NCBI GenBank assembly: GCA_000492175.2
Contig: CP097573.1
Span: 1,922,001-1,986,000 of the forward strand
Reading direction: 5' to 3'
From: Firmicutes bacterium ASF500
GTDB lineage: Bacteria; Bacillota; Clostridia; Oscillospirales; Oscillospiraceae
Length of the DNA: 64,000 bases
A program made the position numbers and the translations under genes. Position 1 is the first letter of the stretch; each line of letters opens with the position of its first letter. Below, piece after piece: positions 41,990 through 52,500 of this stretch. The notes under the pieces are model-generated. The model was not told the DNA's origin and searched no databases. It saw only the letters and a list, made by a program, of their open reading frames with translations.

Positions 41990-43419
41990 TATTCATCCAC
42001 CTCGCCAATCAGTTCTTCCAATGCGGCTACAGCTTTCGCAATATTACCGGACTTCTCCTTAATCTGCTCCAGCAGTTCAGCAAGCGTATAGTCCTCAGCT
42101 CCGCTGTCGGACTTCATCCAGGTGATATCCAGACTGGTTTTGTCCCGGGCCAGAATCTCCTCATAGGTATATCTGCGCCATCTGCCGTTCGGTTTTTCCT
42201 CGCTGTATGTTTCGACACGGGCGGACAGATCGCCGTCCTTATAGCACTCCACGAACTCATCAAAATGGCTTTCCTTCAGCGGATTGGTCTTGCCAAAAGA
42301 GGGCATATCGGAGCGCAGGTCATAGAACCAAATCTCACGGGTGTTCCCTTTATCTTCACAGCCACGGGTGAAAAACAGCACATTGGTTTTAACACCCTGA
42401 GCATAGAAGATACCAGTTGGCAATCGCAGAATGGTATGCAGATTACACTTCTCCATCAAGTCACGGCGGATACGCTCGCCATCGCCATCGGCGAACAGAA
42501 CATTGTCCGGCAAAACGACCGCCGCACGCGCCTTCCCTGTCTTATTCAGACTGCGATAGATGTGCTGCAGAAAATTTAGCTGTTTATTGCTGGTGGGGAA
42601 AGTAAAGTCATCGCGGGTGGCACGCTCGCCACCTTTCTTGGTGCCGAAAGGCGGATTGGTCAGTACAACGTCATAGCCTTTCAGTTCCTTGCCAAAGTTG
42701 GACAGGGTATCACCAAGATAAATGGGACCGCGGATATCGTGGAGCATGGCATTCATCAAAGCCAAGCGGTGGGTATCATGAACCAGCTCGCAACCGGAGA
42801 ATGCTTGGGTACGCTGGAACTCCTGCTGATCCACGGACAGTTCAAATAACTCATCAGTATGATCCTTGACGTAGCGGTCAGCGGCAATCATAAAGCCAAA
42901 CGTACCGCAAGCCGGGTCGTTGCATCGCTCACCGGGTTGGGGCGCAATGAGCCGAGTCATGACGTTGATAAGAACGCGAGGCGTGAAATATTGCCCAGCG
43001 CCTGATTTCTTCTCATTTGCATTCTTCTCCAGCAAACCTTCATAAAGGTTGCCCAGACCTTCTTCCTTGGCGGTGTACCAGTCGAATTGGTCGATGGTCT
43101 GGATGATCTTCTCCAGGTTCTTGGGTTCGTCAATATTGCTCTGCGCGCCTTGGTAGATCTCGCGGACACGACCGGTACAGCTTTCGCCCAAATGCTCCAA
43201 CAATTCCTTGTAAAACTTCTTCAGCTCTACACCCTGCTTGACAAGGAGCCTGTCCCACCGGTACTGCTCCGGAATCGCTCCCTCTGTACCGGTCTCCTTG
43301 CACATTTTCAGGAACAGGATATAGGTAAGTTCCGTAACATACTGATGATAAGTAATACCGTCATCCCGCAACACATTGCAGAGGTTCCAAAGCTTTGCTA
43401 CAATCTCCTGATTATTCAC
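41989..43419 (-). CDS. hsdM: Type I DNA methyltransferase HsdM
   Basis: A 476-residue N6-adenine methylase. Motif I-like DPACGTFGF is at 168-176 (SAM binding) and the catalytic NPPF at 255-258. The helical N-terminal domain (HsdM_N) covers about 1-120. With HsdS it forms the methylase, and with HsdR the restriction complex. The start overlaps hsdR by four bases (ATGA), so the operon order is hsdR-hsdM-hsdS. All key residues are present. Confidence 0.95.
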   Translation of the reverse strand: MNNQEIVAKLWNLCNVLRDDGITYHQYVTELTYILFLKMCKETGTEGAIPEQYRWDRLLVKQGVELKKFYKELLEHLGESCTGRVREIYQGAQSNIDEPKNLEKIIQTIDQFDWYTAKEEGLGNLYEGLLEKNANEKKSGAGQYFTPRVLINVMTRLIAPQPGERCNDPACGTFGFMIAADRYVKDHTDELFELSVDQQEFQRTQAFSGCELVHDTHRLALMNAMLHDIRGPIYLGDTLSNFGKELKGYDVVLTNPPFGTKKGGERATRDDFTFPTSNKQLNFLQHIYRSLNKTGKARAAVVLPDNVLFADGDGERIRRDLMEKCNLHTILRLPTGIFYAQGVKTNVLFFTRGCEDKGNTREIWFYDLRSDMPSFGKTNPLKESHFDEFVECYKDGDLSARVETYSEEKPNGRWRRYTYEEILARDKTSLDITWMKSDSGAEDYTLAELLEQIKEKSGNIAKAVAALEELIGEVDE

Positions 43420-46400
43420 GCTGCGCCTCCTCCATCTTCATAGAGATACTCATTCAGCTCCGTAATGATCTCACGGAGCTTGCCGCCAAAGCGGCGGTCA
43501 ATGATGGTAAACCCGCCAGCGTTCTTAAATGCGCCGACTTCAAAGATTTGCTCATCCAGCACGCTTTCCTCCAGCAGTACTTTTTCGATGCGTTTTAGCC
43601 AGTCAAGCTGGGTCTTATTGAAACCATGATTGATGCGCAGTTTCGCAAAAGCGTGCTTTACCCTCTGCTCATGACTGATAAGCGTAGAGCCAAGGGCCTG
43701 CTGACGAATAAATGCGATGATATCGGCCACAATGTCCTGATTGGTCATCTCATTCCATGCGGAGTTTAACTGCTTCTCCGTGAAGTCATGGCGGTCAAGT
43801 TCCAGTTTTAAGCTCTTGAGAGCTTCTCTGGTAAGCTCTGAAGGCTTGGTGCACACCATACGGAGCGCAGCAATGGCGTTCATATTGTTATTGATGAACT
43901 CCTTGAACGCTTCCAAATAATCCTCCGGTTTCTGACCTTCACCGTAGCCGCGAGTATGGTCAATCAGCTCGTCCACATGATAATCAATGACAACCGAGCG
44001 CTTGTGGTGGGACTTATCCTTATCCAGCACAGAGAATGCGTCACGATGATTCAGCAACTCGGCTAAAGCCTCTTTAATGGCGCTGCTGTTGAGATGCTCC
44101 GCAAAAGCTCCCAAATCTTTTCCACCGGTAAGATGGATGAATTGCTCCCGTGCTGTTTGACTTACGTTGCGGCGCTTACGCTGTAGCTTGGCAATAATCA
44201 GATCGATCTGATAGGCAAGCTGTTCGTCGGTGGTTGCTATCTCCAGCCCTCTCATCAAATCCTCAAAACTGGCAGAGGGGTTAGTAACGACCGGTTTCAT
44301 ATTGCTGACATCCTGTAAAGACTCGTATACGCCCACAGGATCATAAATCTCAAAGTGAGTTTTGCCGATAGCAGGACACAATCTGGTAGCTCGGCCCAAC
44401 ATCTGTTCATAGAGAATACGAGATTTGATGCGGCGCATAAAAACCAGATTGGTAATCTCAGGTACGTCAATGCCGGTGGTTAAAAGATCAACAGTAACCA
44501 CAATCTTGGGTAGGGACTCATTCTTGAAACGCTTGATTGCTTCGGAGATTTTTTTCTTATTGCCGCCCGCTACGCTTCCCGTAATCTTCATAACAGCATC
44601 ATTGTCAACGCAGCCCTCAGCATAGATTTCTTTCAAAATCTTTACGATGAGGTCAGCGTGGTTGTCATCAACAGCATAGATGAGGGTTTTACCCTGGCCG
44701 TCTGGATTGAGATCCCAAGCGATTTCCTCAAGGACTGTCCGATTAAAATTCTCCGTGATTACCTGCCGGTTAAAGCTGTCAATTTCAAATTTCATGTCAT
44801 CTTCCAGCTCGGCGCTGTTGAGAACTTCGCCAGTAATCGGGTCATAAATAGCAAGCTGATCGCCTTTCTGATAGTTGATACCCTCAATACGCAGTTTAGT
44901 GCGGATATTATGAGGCGCATCATGGTCGACCAGGTAACCGTCTATGACAGCTTCACGGTATGAGTAGTTGAAAACAGGTTTTCCGAAAATCTCAGTAGTA
45001 TGGAGCGCCGGGGTTGCGGTCAAAGCAATCTTCACAGCATCGAAATACTCGATGACAGTACGGTATTTACTGATATAGTCATCTTGGTTGCGATAGAGCA
45101 TCTCCGTTTCGCTCATTTCCCTATCCAGAATGTATCCACGATGTGCCTCATCGACTACAATCAAATCATAGTCGGTAACAGATGGCATGGTGTCACTTTC
45201 GGGATAAAGAATGCGCTTTACGAGGCTCTGAACTGTTGCGATATGTATCTTGGTTTCTTTGTCGATCTCCTTTTCATCCAAACCCTTGATGTTGTAAATA
45301 GAATCTAAGGTCATCAATTCTTCGATCTTTACTTCCTTAAAAACATCTTCAGCCTGTTCCCCAAGTGCGGTACGGTCTACAAGGAACAGAACGCGCTTAA
45401 ACCGGTCACTCTTAATAAAGCGGTAGATCATGCCGAGGATGGTCCGTGTTTTGCCGGTTCCGGTGGCCATGGAAAGCAAAACAGTCTGTTTCCCGTCAAT
45501 GATAGCCCGCTCCGCAGCTTCAATAGCATTGATCTGATATTTGCGTAAATTCAATCCATCGGGATCACGCAATAAATCGAAAGGGGTGTTCTGGAGCACA
45601 GAATTGGCCGTGGCAATGTCCTTTTCAAGTTGCTCCATCAGCCCCTGAGGGCTGATCCAGCCTTGCAGGGCCTTGGGGGCACTTGTTCCACTGCGCAGAT
45701 CCAGACACCAGATGCCGGATTTGGTGTCGATTTGCTTTAGATATTTACGGCCATTGGTGGCAAAGGCAAAAGGAACTTTATATGCACCCCACTGGCTGAT
45801 GATATACTCCTTGTGTTCAGCCTTAATTCCCTTAGCATATTCCTTGCACTGATAGTCGATTGCAGAGGGAATGTCAACTGCGGCTTTCTTTGCTTCCACA
45901 ATGCCTACGAGCTTCAATCCAACAAACAGTGCATAATCTGCATAACCGTTTTTTCCCACAGTAGAATCAGTGGGCCACTCAGCAATGGCAAGATTTCTGC
46001 CTTTTTGCGGACGAGTTCCCTTGGAATAGCGAAGATTGTTGGTGTCGGCTTCCCAGCCGAATTTGCGGAGCTGTTCGTCAATCAGATAACGGGTTTCAGC
46101 TTCGGAAAGTTCCATGCTCTCGGATGCAGTTTCGCCCTTTTCTGCACGTTCTTTGGAGGTTTTGGAGGATGCCGCAGTAGATACTGCCTCAATCTGTTTG
46201 GAGAGTGCGGTTATCTTCTCCTCCTGCTCCTTGATGATGGCAGCGTAATCCGGTTTGGTCATATTTTCAGGCATGATAAAAGCAGGGGCAATATACCCCC
46301 AGTCACCGTATACCTCCATGAACCAAACCGCAAGATTGTAAGTCATGGAAAGCAGCGTTTTTGCGTCCTCTACGGAATCAGCGCCAGCATGTACGGCATC

Positions 46401-46676
46401 GTTACGAGTCTTCCGCAACACAAACAGGATATCGTCAATCTTCTTTGGAATCAGTCCCTCCCGTTTCAGCAAACGAATCCGGTTGGCGTGCGTATTGTCA
46501 ATAGCTGGCTCCTTGATATGCTCAAAAGCAAAAATCTCAAGAATCAGTCGTTCACCGAACATACCCAGTTTATACAGGCAGGCGTTGGCATCAGAATACA
46601 CATAGCTCTCTGCTGCCGCACCAATTTGAGCAAGTACGGGCCAGTATTTTTTGAGGAATTCAAAGTTAGACTTCAT
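43416..46676 (-). CDS. hsdR: Type I restriction endonuclease subunit HsdR
   Basis: A 1086-residue motor-nuclease. It has an N-terminal DUF4145-like helical domain (about 1-115) and a nuclease region around 200-300 with the PD-(D/E)xK-like VGIVEAKKAAVDIPSA. A superfamily 2 helicase core follows: Walker A MATGTGKT near 402, DEAH box VVDEAHRG near 510, and a later motif VDLLTTGIDVPEITNLVFMR. It translocates DNA and cuts unmethylated targets. First gene of the operon, with AGGAGG before the ATG at 46676 and the palindrome CCGATATTATCGG upstream. Confidence 0.93.
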   Translation of the reverse strand: MKSNFEFLKKYWPVLAQIGAAAESYVYSDANACLYKLGMFGERLILEIFAFEHIKEPAIDNTHANRIRLLKREGLIPKKIDDILFVLRKTRNDAVHAGADSVEDAKTLLSMTYNLAVWFMEVYGDWGYIAPAFIMPENMTKPDYAAIIKEQEEKITALSKQIEAVSTAASSKTSKERAEKGETASESMELSEAETRYLIDEQLRKFGWEADTNNLRYSKGTRPQKGRNLAIAEWPTDSTVGKNGYADYALFVGLKLVGIVEAKKAAVDIPSAIDYQCKEYAKGIKAEHKEYIISQWGAYKVPFAFATNGRKYLKQIDTKSGIWCLDLRSGTSAPKALQGWISPQGLMEQLEKDIATANSVLQNTPFDLLRDPDGLNLRKYQINAIEAAERAIIDGKQTVLLSMATGTGKTRTILGMIYRFIKSDRFKRVLFLVDRTALGEQAEDVFKEVKIEELMTLDSIYNIKGLDEKEIDKETKIHIATVQSLVKRILYPESDTMPSVTDYDLIVVDEAHRGYILDREMSETEMLYRNQDDYISKYRTVIEYFDAVKIALTATPALHTTEIFGKPVFNYSYREAVIDGYLVDHDAPHNIRTKLRIEGINYQKGDQLAIYDPITGEVLNSAELEDDMKFEIDSFNRQVITENFNRTVLEEIAWDLNPDGQGKTLIYAVDDNHADLIVKILKEIYAEGCVDNDAVMKITGSVAGGNKKKISEAIKRFKNESLPKIVVTVDLLTTGIDVPEITNLVFMRRIKSRILYEQMLGRATRLCPAIGKTHFEIYDPVGVYESLQDVSNMKPVVTNPSASFEDLMRGLEIATTDEQLAYQIDLIIAKLQRKRRNVSQTAREQFIHLTGGKDLGAFAEHLNSSAIKEALAELLNHRDAFSVLDKDKSHHKRSVVIDYHVDELIDHTRGYGEGQKPEDYLEAFKEFINNNMNAIAALRMVCTKPSELTREALKSLKLELDRHDFTEKQLNSAWNEMTNQDIVADIIAFIRQQALGSTLISHEQRVKHAFAKLRINHGFNKTQLDWLKRIEKVLLEESVLDEQIFEVGAFKNAGGFTIIDRRFGGKLREIITELNEYLYEDGGGAA

Positions 46677-46689
46677 ATATGTCCTCCTA

Positions 46690-46745
46690 AGCTTGGTAGT
46701 GCTTCTGATAAACCGATATTATCGGAACTTTATACTGTCAATTTT
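46690..46745 (-). promoter_or_regulatory. Candidate promoter/operator of hsdRMS
   Basis: Minus strand TTGACAGTATAAAG, followed by CCGATAATATCGG, a 13-base near-perfect palindrome (46713-46725) overlapping a possible -10 (TAATAT). The short spacing makes the exact -10 uncertain; the palindrome may be an operator. Confidence 0.4.
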
Positions 46746-46901
46746 ACCATAATCTTGTCCTGAATTCAATGAGAAATCTTTTCTCGGGTGAGCGGGTCGA
46801 ATTAATCAAGAGAACACCAGAAAGTTTTATTTTTTGTATTTCTACGCAATGTTTGACAAGGGATTGCCCCACTGACCGTACGAGTTATCGTGGAAAATAT
46901 C

Positions 46902-46934
46902 GGCAGGCACTCCGCAATTTGCAGAGTGCCTGCC
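46902..46934. terminator. Hairpin downstream of the CAP-domain gene
   Basis: GGCAGGCACTC pairs with GAGTGCCTGCC around an 11-base loop, in the gap between the CAP-domain gene and hsdR. A good stem with an AT-rich follow-up on the minus strand (GATATTTTCC). Confidence 0.65.
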
Positions 46935-46959
46935 CCCTGGTACCGCATAGGCGGTGTTT

Positions 46960-47733
46960 TCAGCTGTAGAAATTGACGCTGTTGGGTATCCCGACGAACA
47001 TGTAGCAGTAGGTGATGCCATCGTACTGGGTCACGCCTACGCCGATGCAGTCGCATCGCTGGTCGATCATCGTCTCGAAGTGACCGGGGGAGTTGATCCA
47101 GTTGTCGACGGCGCGTTGGGCGGCGTCGGTGGTGCCGGTGAACACGGTGAGATTGGAGCCGAAACCGTAGGGGTAGCCAGCGTCCACAGCGGCCTGGCTC
47201 TCCTCCGGAGCGTGATGCCAGGTGTAGCGCCGGTCGGAGCAGGCTTGGGCGGCGTCCATCAGGGCCTCGCTGACCGGCAGCTCCGGCACCCCATTGGCCT
47301 TGCGGGTCTGGTTGATGAGCCGGATCATCTCTTGCCGTATCTCCAGATTGTCCGTCAGGTTGGCGCTGTCCCCGCTGGCGGGGGCTTCCGGCGCGGCGGA
47401 GGCGGCGGAGCCGACCGTCAGCGTCATGCTCCCGCACTCCCCGGCGCTGTTGGAGACGGCGATCTCCGCGGTCCCCTCTGCCTTGGCGACAGCGACCCAG
47501 AAGGTCAGCACCTGCTCCACCGCCACCGTGTCCGGGTCGCTGGAGGTGACGGAGTAGTCCATACCGCTGGGACCGATGATGATGCCGCTTCGCTCTCCCA
47601 CCTCCAGGGTACTACCCTTGTAGCTGCTTACCCGGATGGCCGGGGCCTCCGCCGCCATTGCGGGAACGGCGAGGACGAGGGACAGGGTGGCTACTGTCAA
47701 TGCGGCGGCAATGCGTTTTTTCATGCTGTTCAT
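46960..47733 (-). CDS. Secreted CAP-domain (SCP/PR1-like) protein
   Basis: A 257-residue exported protein. Signal peptide 1-28 (cleaved after AMA). A Big2-like Ig region spans about 32-110 (SSDPDTVAVEQVLTF). A CAP domain (PF00188) spans about 130-257 with its His/Glu pocket motifs (TWHHAPEESQAAVDAG, WINSPGHFETMI). CAP proteins are common clostridial secreted proteins (YkwD-type); the function is unclear. Start is ATG at 47733 behind AGGAGG. A scrap of a second copy lies 400 bases upstream. It is GC-rich like the host backbone but sits inside the defence island. Confidence 0.88.
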   Translation of the reverse strand: MNSMKKRIAAALTVATLSLVLAVPAMAAEAPAIRVSSYKGSTLEVGERSGIIIGPSGMDYSVTSSDPDTVAVEQVLTFWVAVAKAEGTAEIAVSNSAGECGSMTLTVGSAASAAPEAPASGDSANLTDNLEIRQEMIRLINQTRKANGVPELPVSEALMDAAQACSDRRYTWHHAPEESQAAVDAGYPYGFGSNLTVFTGTTDAAQRAVDNWINSPGHFETMIDQRCDCIGVGVTQYDGITYCYMFVGIPNSVNFYS

Positions 47734-48064
47734 ACTTTTTCCTCCTGTATTCCGTATTTTTTGGTGCTTTTGCAAGCAATACAATATCGGAACGGAAGTC
47801 AAAAGTCGAGAAGAAAATGCGGTCTAAAACGGAAAAATTCGAGAGTGAAAACAAAGCATTTTACATAGTGTTCATGAGAGGGTTTTGGGAATGCGGTCTA
47901 TTTTCTAATCACATAATTAGCCACAGACAGACGTGGAACACGTGGAAACACTATTTTTAAAAAATGCAAGAAAGCAATTGGAACGGAGCGAAAACGGCTA
48001 TAAACTATCAAAAATTGTCCAAAATTCTTTGTAGACTTCTTCGGATATGGAGACGCAGTATCTG

Positions 48065-48108
48065 AAAGCCAAGAGCAGACCACATCTGCAGTCTGCTCTT
48101 GGCTTTTT
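48065..48108. terminator. Strong hairpin upstream of the CAP gene
   Basis: AAAGCCAAGAGCAGAC pairs with GTCTGCTCTTGGCTTT around a ten-base loop with TTTTT after it on the plus strand and its A-rich mirror on the minus strand. It probably ends the minus-strand transcript that covers the CAP relic. Confidence 0.75.
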
Positions 48109-48125
48109 ACTGGGCAATTATTTTG

Positions 48126-48161
48126 TTATACATAGAAGTTGACGTTCTTAGGAATCCCGAT
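48126..48161 (-). pseudogene. C-terminal scrap of a second CAP-domain gene
   Basis: The minus strand reads IGIPKNVNFYV then stop, matching the last residues of the intact CAP gene (VGIPNSVNFYS). Nothing further upstream fits. It points to a former tandem duplicate lost by deletion. It is followed by a long imperfect hairpin (AGACGCT ... ACCAAG-GGT-CTTGGT ... AGCGTCT, about 48163-48213). Confidence 0.6.
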
Positions 48162-48353
48162 TTAGACGCTAAATGATACCAAGGGTCTTGGTGTGATAAA
48201 GCGTCTGTGTACCTTCGAATTTCTTAAAAGGATTGGCTAGAATATTCTACTCTACAACTTTGTCAGTGCAGCTGTTTTTGGCAAAGATACTGTTTTTCTT
48301 TTTCGCTGTCAGGCCAACAAAGTGGCGGCCCCCAAATAAGTTTAGATAAACAA

Positions 48354-49595
48354 TTAGGTCAAAAAACTCTCCTGCTCAATAGTAACACCAAGATTCAAAA
48401 TCTCACGAATTGCGTCCTCAAACACAGGATATGTCCCCTCTGTTAGCATCTGCTCCAATTGCTTTAAATACTTTACTGGCCGCTTTAACCCATTGCGGCA
48501 GTGCTTCACAACATCCTCGCCAAACATTCGTATAGGCTGAACATCCGGAAAAATCTCCTGCAAATGAGCATACATCTGAAAACCACCCAAATCAATATCT
48601 GCCCAAAAATAGGTTTGCGTACCTTTAGACTCTGCATCCCGAATTTTTAAAAACAGTTTTCTTTTCTGGGGACTAAGGAAACCGCCATGATACACAGCCA
48701 GGGTATTCGGTTTCAATTCAGAAAGTAAATATTCATCATAATTTGTCTTATTTTCGATAAATATGATACTGTGGACACCGCTGAGATCAATTTTTGTAAT
48801 CGAGTCTACCGCTGTGCTGGGCAGGGCTATTCCGTAAGGATACGCCGCGCCAATATTTACTGTTCCTGCCAGCATTGTAAAGCTGCAATTTCCGGAAAGT
48901 TCGTAGAGTTCCGGACGTGCGTAGATGCCGAGATAGGCCAGCTTGTCCCGGATACCCATTTTCTCCTGCTCACACACCTCTGCCAGACCTGGGTGGTATT
49001 TTTCGGCGATATGCAAAAAGGTATCACGCACTTCCCGTTCAAAGGTCTTGCTGTTATGATAGCACATGCTGCTGAACGCCCGCATAGTAATTGGTTCCCC
49101 GCGCAGGAAGTCATATTGTACCAGTGCGGATAGCAAATCAGCCAGAAAGCCGGTATCTTTTCTACAATAACCCGGAACTGTATATGTATCTTTTGCATTT
49201 GCGCATATATCGTCCCGCCAGGCGGTGATCCAAGCCGTTTCTACCCTGTCTAAAGCGCTTTGTACCATCTGTTCCACGATCTCTGCCTGCCGTCTGGGAT
49301 GTGTCCTGTCGGTCATTTGGTAGCAGCGCTCTACCTGATCTAAATTGAGGATAACCGCCGACAGGACTGGCCGTCCCTTCAGCCATTCAGCCGAAATCAA
49401 CTGCTCCTGTTCCAATTCCTGCACAGCCTGATTGAAAGCATCCCGGATGCTGGCTGTCTCATGCCTGTATTCCGGCAGTTCTTTCTTCTCGATACGCAGC
49501 ATGACCCGCCTGTTGGAGCTCCCCGGCTCCAACAGGTGCTTACTTTTTTCGTATTTATCTAGTAGGCGGGTAAGAATAATACCCTGTTCCGTCAT
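48354..49595 (-). CDS. jetD: Wadjet protein JetD (topoisomerase-like nuclease)
   Basis: A 413-residue protein. The C-terminal half (about 250-410) is a Toprim-like domain with the acidic residues of JetD: VHSIIFIENKTNYDEYL (Glu near residue 285) and TYFWADIDLGGFQMYAHL (DxD near residue 337). In Wadjet, JetD cuts plasmid DNA after the JetABC condensin-like complex has extruded it. Start is ATG at 49595, one base overlapping the jetC stop, with AGGAG before it. Last gene of jetABCD. Confidence 0.9.
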   Translation of the reverse strand: MTEQGIILTRLLDKYEKSKHLLEPGSSNRRVMLRIEKKELPEYRHETASIRDAFNQAVQELEQEQLISAEWLKGRPVLSAVILNLDQVERCYQMTDRTHPRRQAEIVEQMVQSALDRVETAWITAWRDDICANAKDTYTVPGYCRKDTGFLADLLSALVQYDFLRGEPITMRAFSSMCYHNSKTFEREVRDTFLHIAEKYHPGLAEVCEQEKMGIRDKLAYLGIYARPELYELSGNCSFTMLAGTVNIGAAYPYGIALPSTAVDSITKIDLSGVHSIIFIENKTNYDEYLLSELKPNTLAVYHGGFLSPQKRKLFLKIRDAESKGTQTYFWADIDLGGFQMYAHLQEIFPDVQPIRMFGEDVVKHCRNGLKRPVKYLKQLEQMLTEGTYPVFEDAIREILNLGVTIEQESFLT

Positions 49596-52500
49596 CAACC
49601 CATCTCCTTCCGCCAAGGCATGACGTGCATCTGGTATTTTTCTTTCAGAACCAGAAGCGTTTTATCCGCCAGAGGCATAATGTCGGGAAGCTTGTCCGGC
49701 GGAGTACAGATAATCGCCTGCAAGCCCATCTTCCGGAGAAGGCGCACGCTTTCAATGATACGGTCGCTGTCCATTTTATTGAACGCTTCATCAAACACTA
49801 CCAGCCGGACCGTGTTGCTGGCCAGCGGCGAGAGGTTGTTCACCTGATAGAGCTGGGCGAAGGAAGCCAGCACAGCGATATAAAAGGGGGTCTGGGTCTC
49901 ACCTCCGGATTTGGTGTTCAGTGTCTGGGACAGCAGCTGTTTGGAACCGTTCTGGTCGGTAGTCTCCAGGTCAAATTTCAAATAGGTGCGGAAATCGGTG
50001 TATCGCTCAATATTCTGCTGAAGCTCGCTCTGTTTTCTGGCGTTGAGCTGTGTGTCATCAGACATGGCCAGACGGCCAAACAGCTCATCGATCAGCTGCC
50101 CGTACTTCTGCTGGAAGGGCATGGCGAACAGTCCTCCCTCCCCCTCCATTAGCTCCGGAGCCATGATCATGTCGTAGTACTCGGCATAGTCAGGGTTCCG
50201 GTCCGCCCGGAATTGGTACCGGTCTGTGCCGAACTGTGTCTGCTTCAGCGCCTTGTTCAGGCTCTTTACCTGATCCTGCACCTGTTCAATGCTGGACTTC
50301 AATTTGGCCAGAAAGTCGTTCTGGAACTGCTCCATAGCACTCTCCCGGGCGGCTTTGATCTTCTCCCGATACTTGGGCAGCTCACTCTCCTCCAGCAGCT
50401 GCCTCTCTCGGTCAAATTCCTCGTTGGTCATGGCGTCGGTCCGGAAGGAACAGGGCTGGAACGCGCTGACATAATCGGCCCGGGCCTGAAACAGCTTTCG
50501 CTGGGTGGAATTCCTCTCATTTTCCGTCCGAATCATCTGGTCTCCAAAGTTCTTTGCAACAGCGGAGGCTCTCTTCAGCCGCGCAAACTCCTGCCGGTAG
50601 CGGGGACGGCCTACCGTTTCGATAAACGACGGAGAAAAACGCTCTGACAAGCTGTCCTCCTTTTCGCTCAGCTCCTGATATAAGCCCGGAAGCACATCAT
50701 ACTCCAAGGTATGGATTCGCACCTCCATCTGTGTTTTCTCGCTGTTATACTGTATTTTTTGCTGATCCAGATCCTTAATTTCCTGATCCAATATGCCGAT
50801 CTGCCGGCGCTGTTCCTCCAGCCAGAACAAATCCAGGTGGGACAGATCCTCTTCCATCTGTTCCACCTCTTTTGTGATCTCTATGCCTCGCTGGTAATCA
50901 TCCCTACGCTGCTCCACAGTGCTGTGTACAAAAAAACGGCTAAAGAGTGGATCCTTGCCCTTGTGCTTTGCCAGCTCAGCCCCAATGGGCTCCCAGCCGG
51001 ACAATTCTGTCTCAGCTGTTCTCAGCTCCGATTCCAGCTTTTCAATCCTCAGGGCCACCGCCCGGCGTCCAATGAAGGCGTCCTCCATCAACTCTTTCCG
51101 CAGCGGGCGGGCCACATAGCCTTGATAGACCATGCCCTCCGCAGTGATAGCTGTCCTGTGTTTCCGGAGCTGGCTAACGTGGGTACAACACACCACACGG
51201 CCTAAGAGGTAGTCGATATAGGTACGGGCCAAATTATTCTCTGTCTCCACCTTTCTGGCCAGGCTGTCATCCCAGGGGGCAAGGTGCTCCTTTTCCCTCA
51301 GCTTGGCAATATCCACCAGACCGAAAGAGCGGTTGTTATAATCGCGCTTGATCTGGTCATAGAAAGCCAGCGCCCGCTGGTAGTGCTCTGGCGGGATGAG
51401 TAGATAGAACTTCTGGGTGTTCAAATATCCCTCCACCGCATTTCTCCAGGACTCCTCCGCCTCCGGGATCTCCAGAACATCAGCTAGAATGTCAATTGGA
51501 ACGTTCTGGCCGCTGTGCTGCTTCAGCTCCGCGGCAATCTGATTCCGGAGCTGGAGCAGTCCTTGGGGGTAGTCCTTGATATTTTTGCGCAGATCTACCA
51601 GAGCGGCCCTCCGGCGGTCCTGCTCCTCCCTCAAGCTGTGGAGCATCTCCTCCAGCTTGTAGGATACCTCCCGAACTGCCCCCATAAATTGGGCGGCAGC
51701 CTCCTGGGCCTGCTCAAAGGGAGCCGGGGAACTGTCAAATATCTGTTCGTCACAGTTGAGGAATATCCCATAAGCCTTCTGGATGTTACCAGCCGTGGAG
51801 AATACCGGGGCTAAAAGCTGTCGGTTCTGCCACTCCGAAATTCTTTCACACAAACTGCACAGAGAAATTGCCTCCCGCTTAATTTCCTGCGCGGTGTTTC
51901 TCAGCTGGAGCAGCAGATTCCGTTGTTCCTTGAGCAGACGTTCCCTGCCGGAACGCAGCCTGTCCTCCTCCTGAGCCACACTGCTCTGGGCGCAGGCCGC
52001 TTTTAGTTCATCTTGCCGCCTGCGTTTGAGGTCGATCTCCTCCGATACGCTGGCAAACCCGGCGGCGGCCCTCTCCGCCTCCGCTTTGCAGTCCGCCTCC
52101 TCCGCCTGATGCCGGTTGATCCGGCCCTCCAGGTCCTCCTTCTGCGCCCACAGAACCAAGAAGGTCTGCTGCTCCCAGCGGTCGATAGCAGTCTGCATAT
52201 CCCGGTAGAGGCGGCTGATCTCCATCAGTTTTTCCAGCTTTTCCTCCTGCCGCTGGGCCAGCTGCTCATGGCGCTTGTAGTCCCGGATATTCTGCTGCAT
52301 AGCCTCGATATCCGGCTTGTCCGGGATGTCGCAGATGTTTTCCGTAATGAATTTCTGGATATCCACAATAGGGCGGAAGGAGACCGCCTTTTTCAGCATA
52401 CGGCTGACCTGTTCGTTGTGGACGTTCCACTTGGCCAGCATATCGGTGCGGTACTCCTTGTGGCTGTCATACAGCTTTTGACGCAGGCCATACTGTTGTT

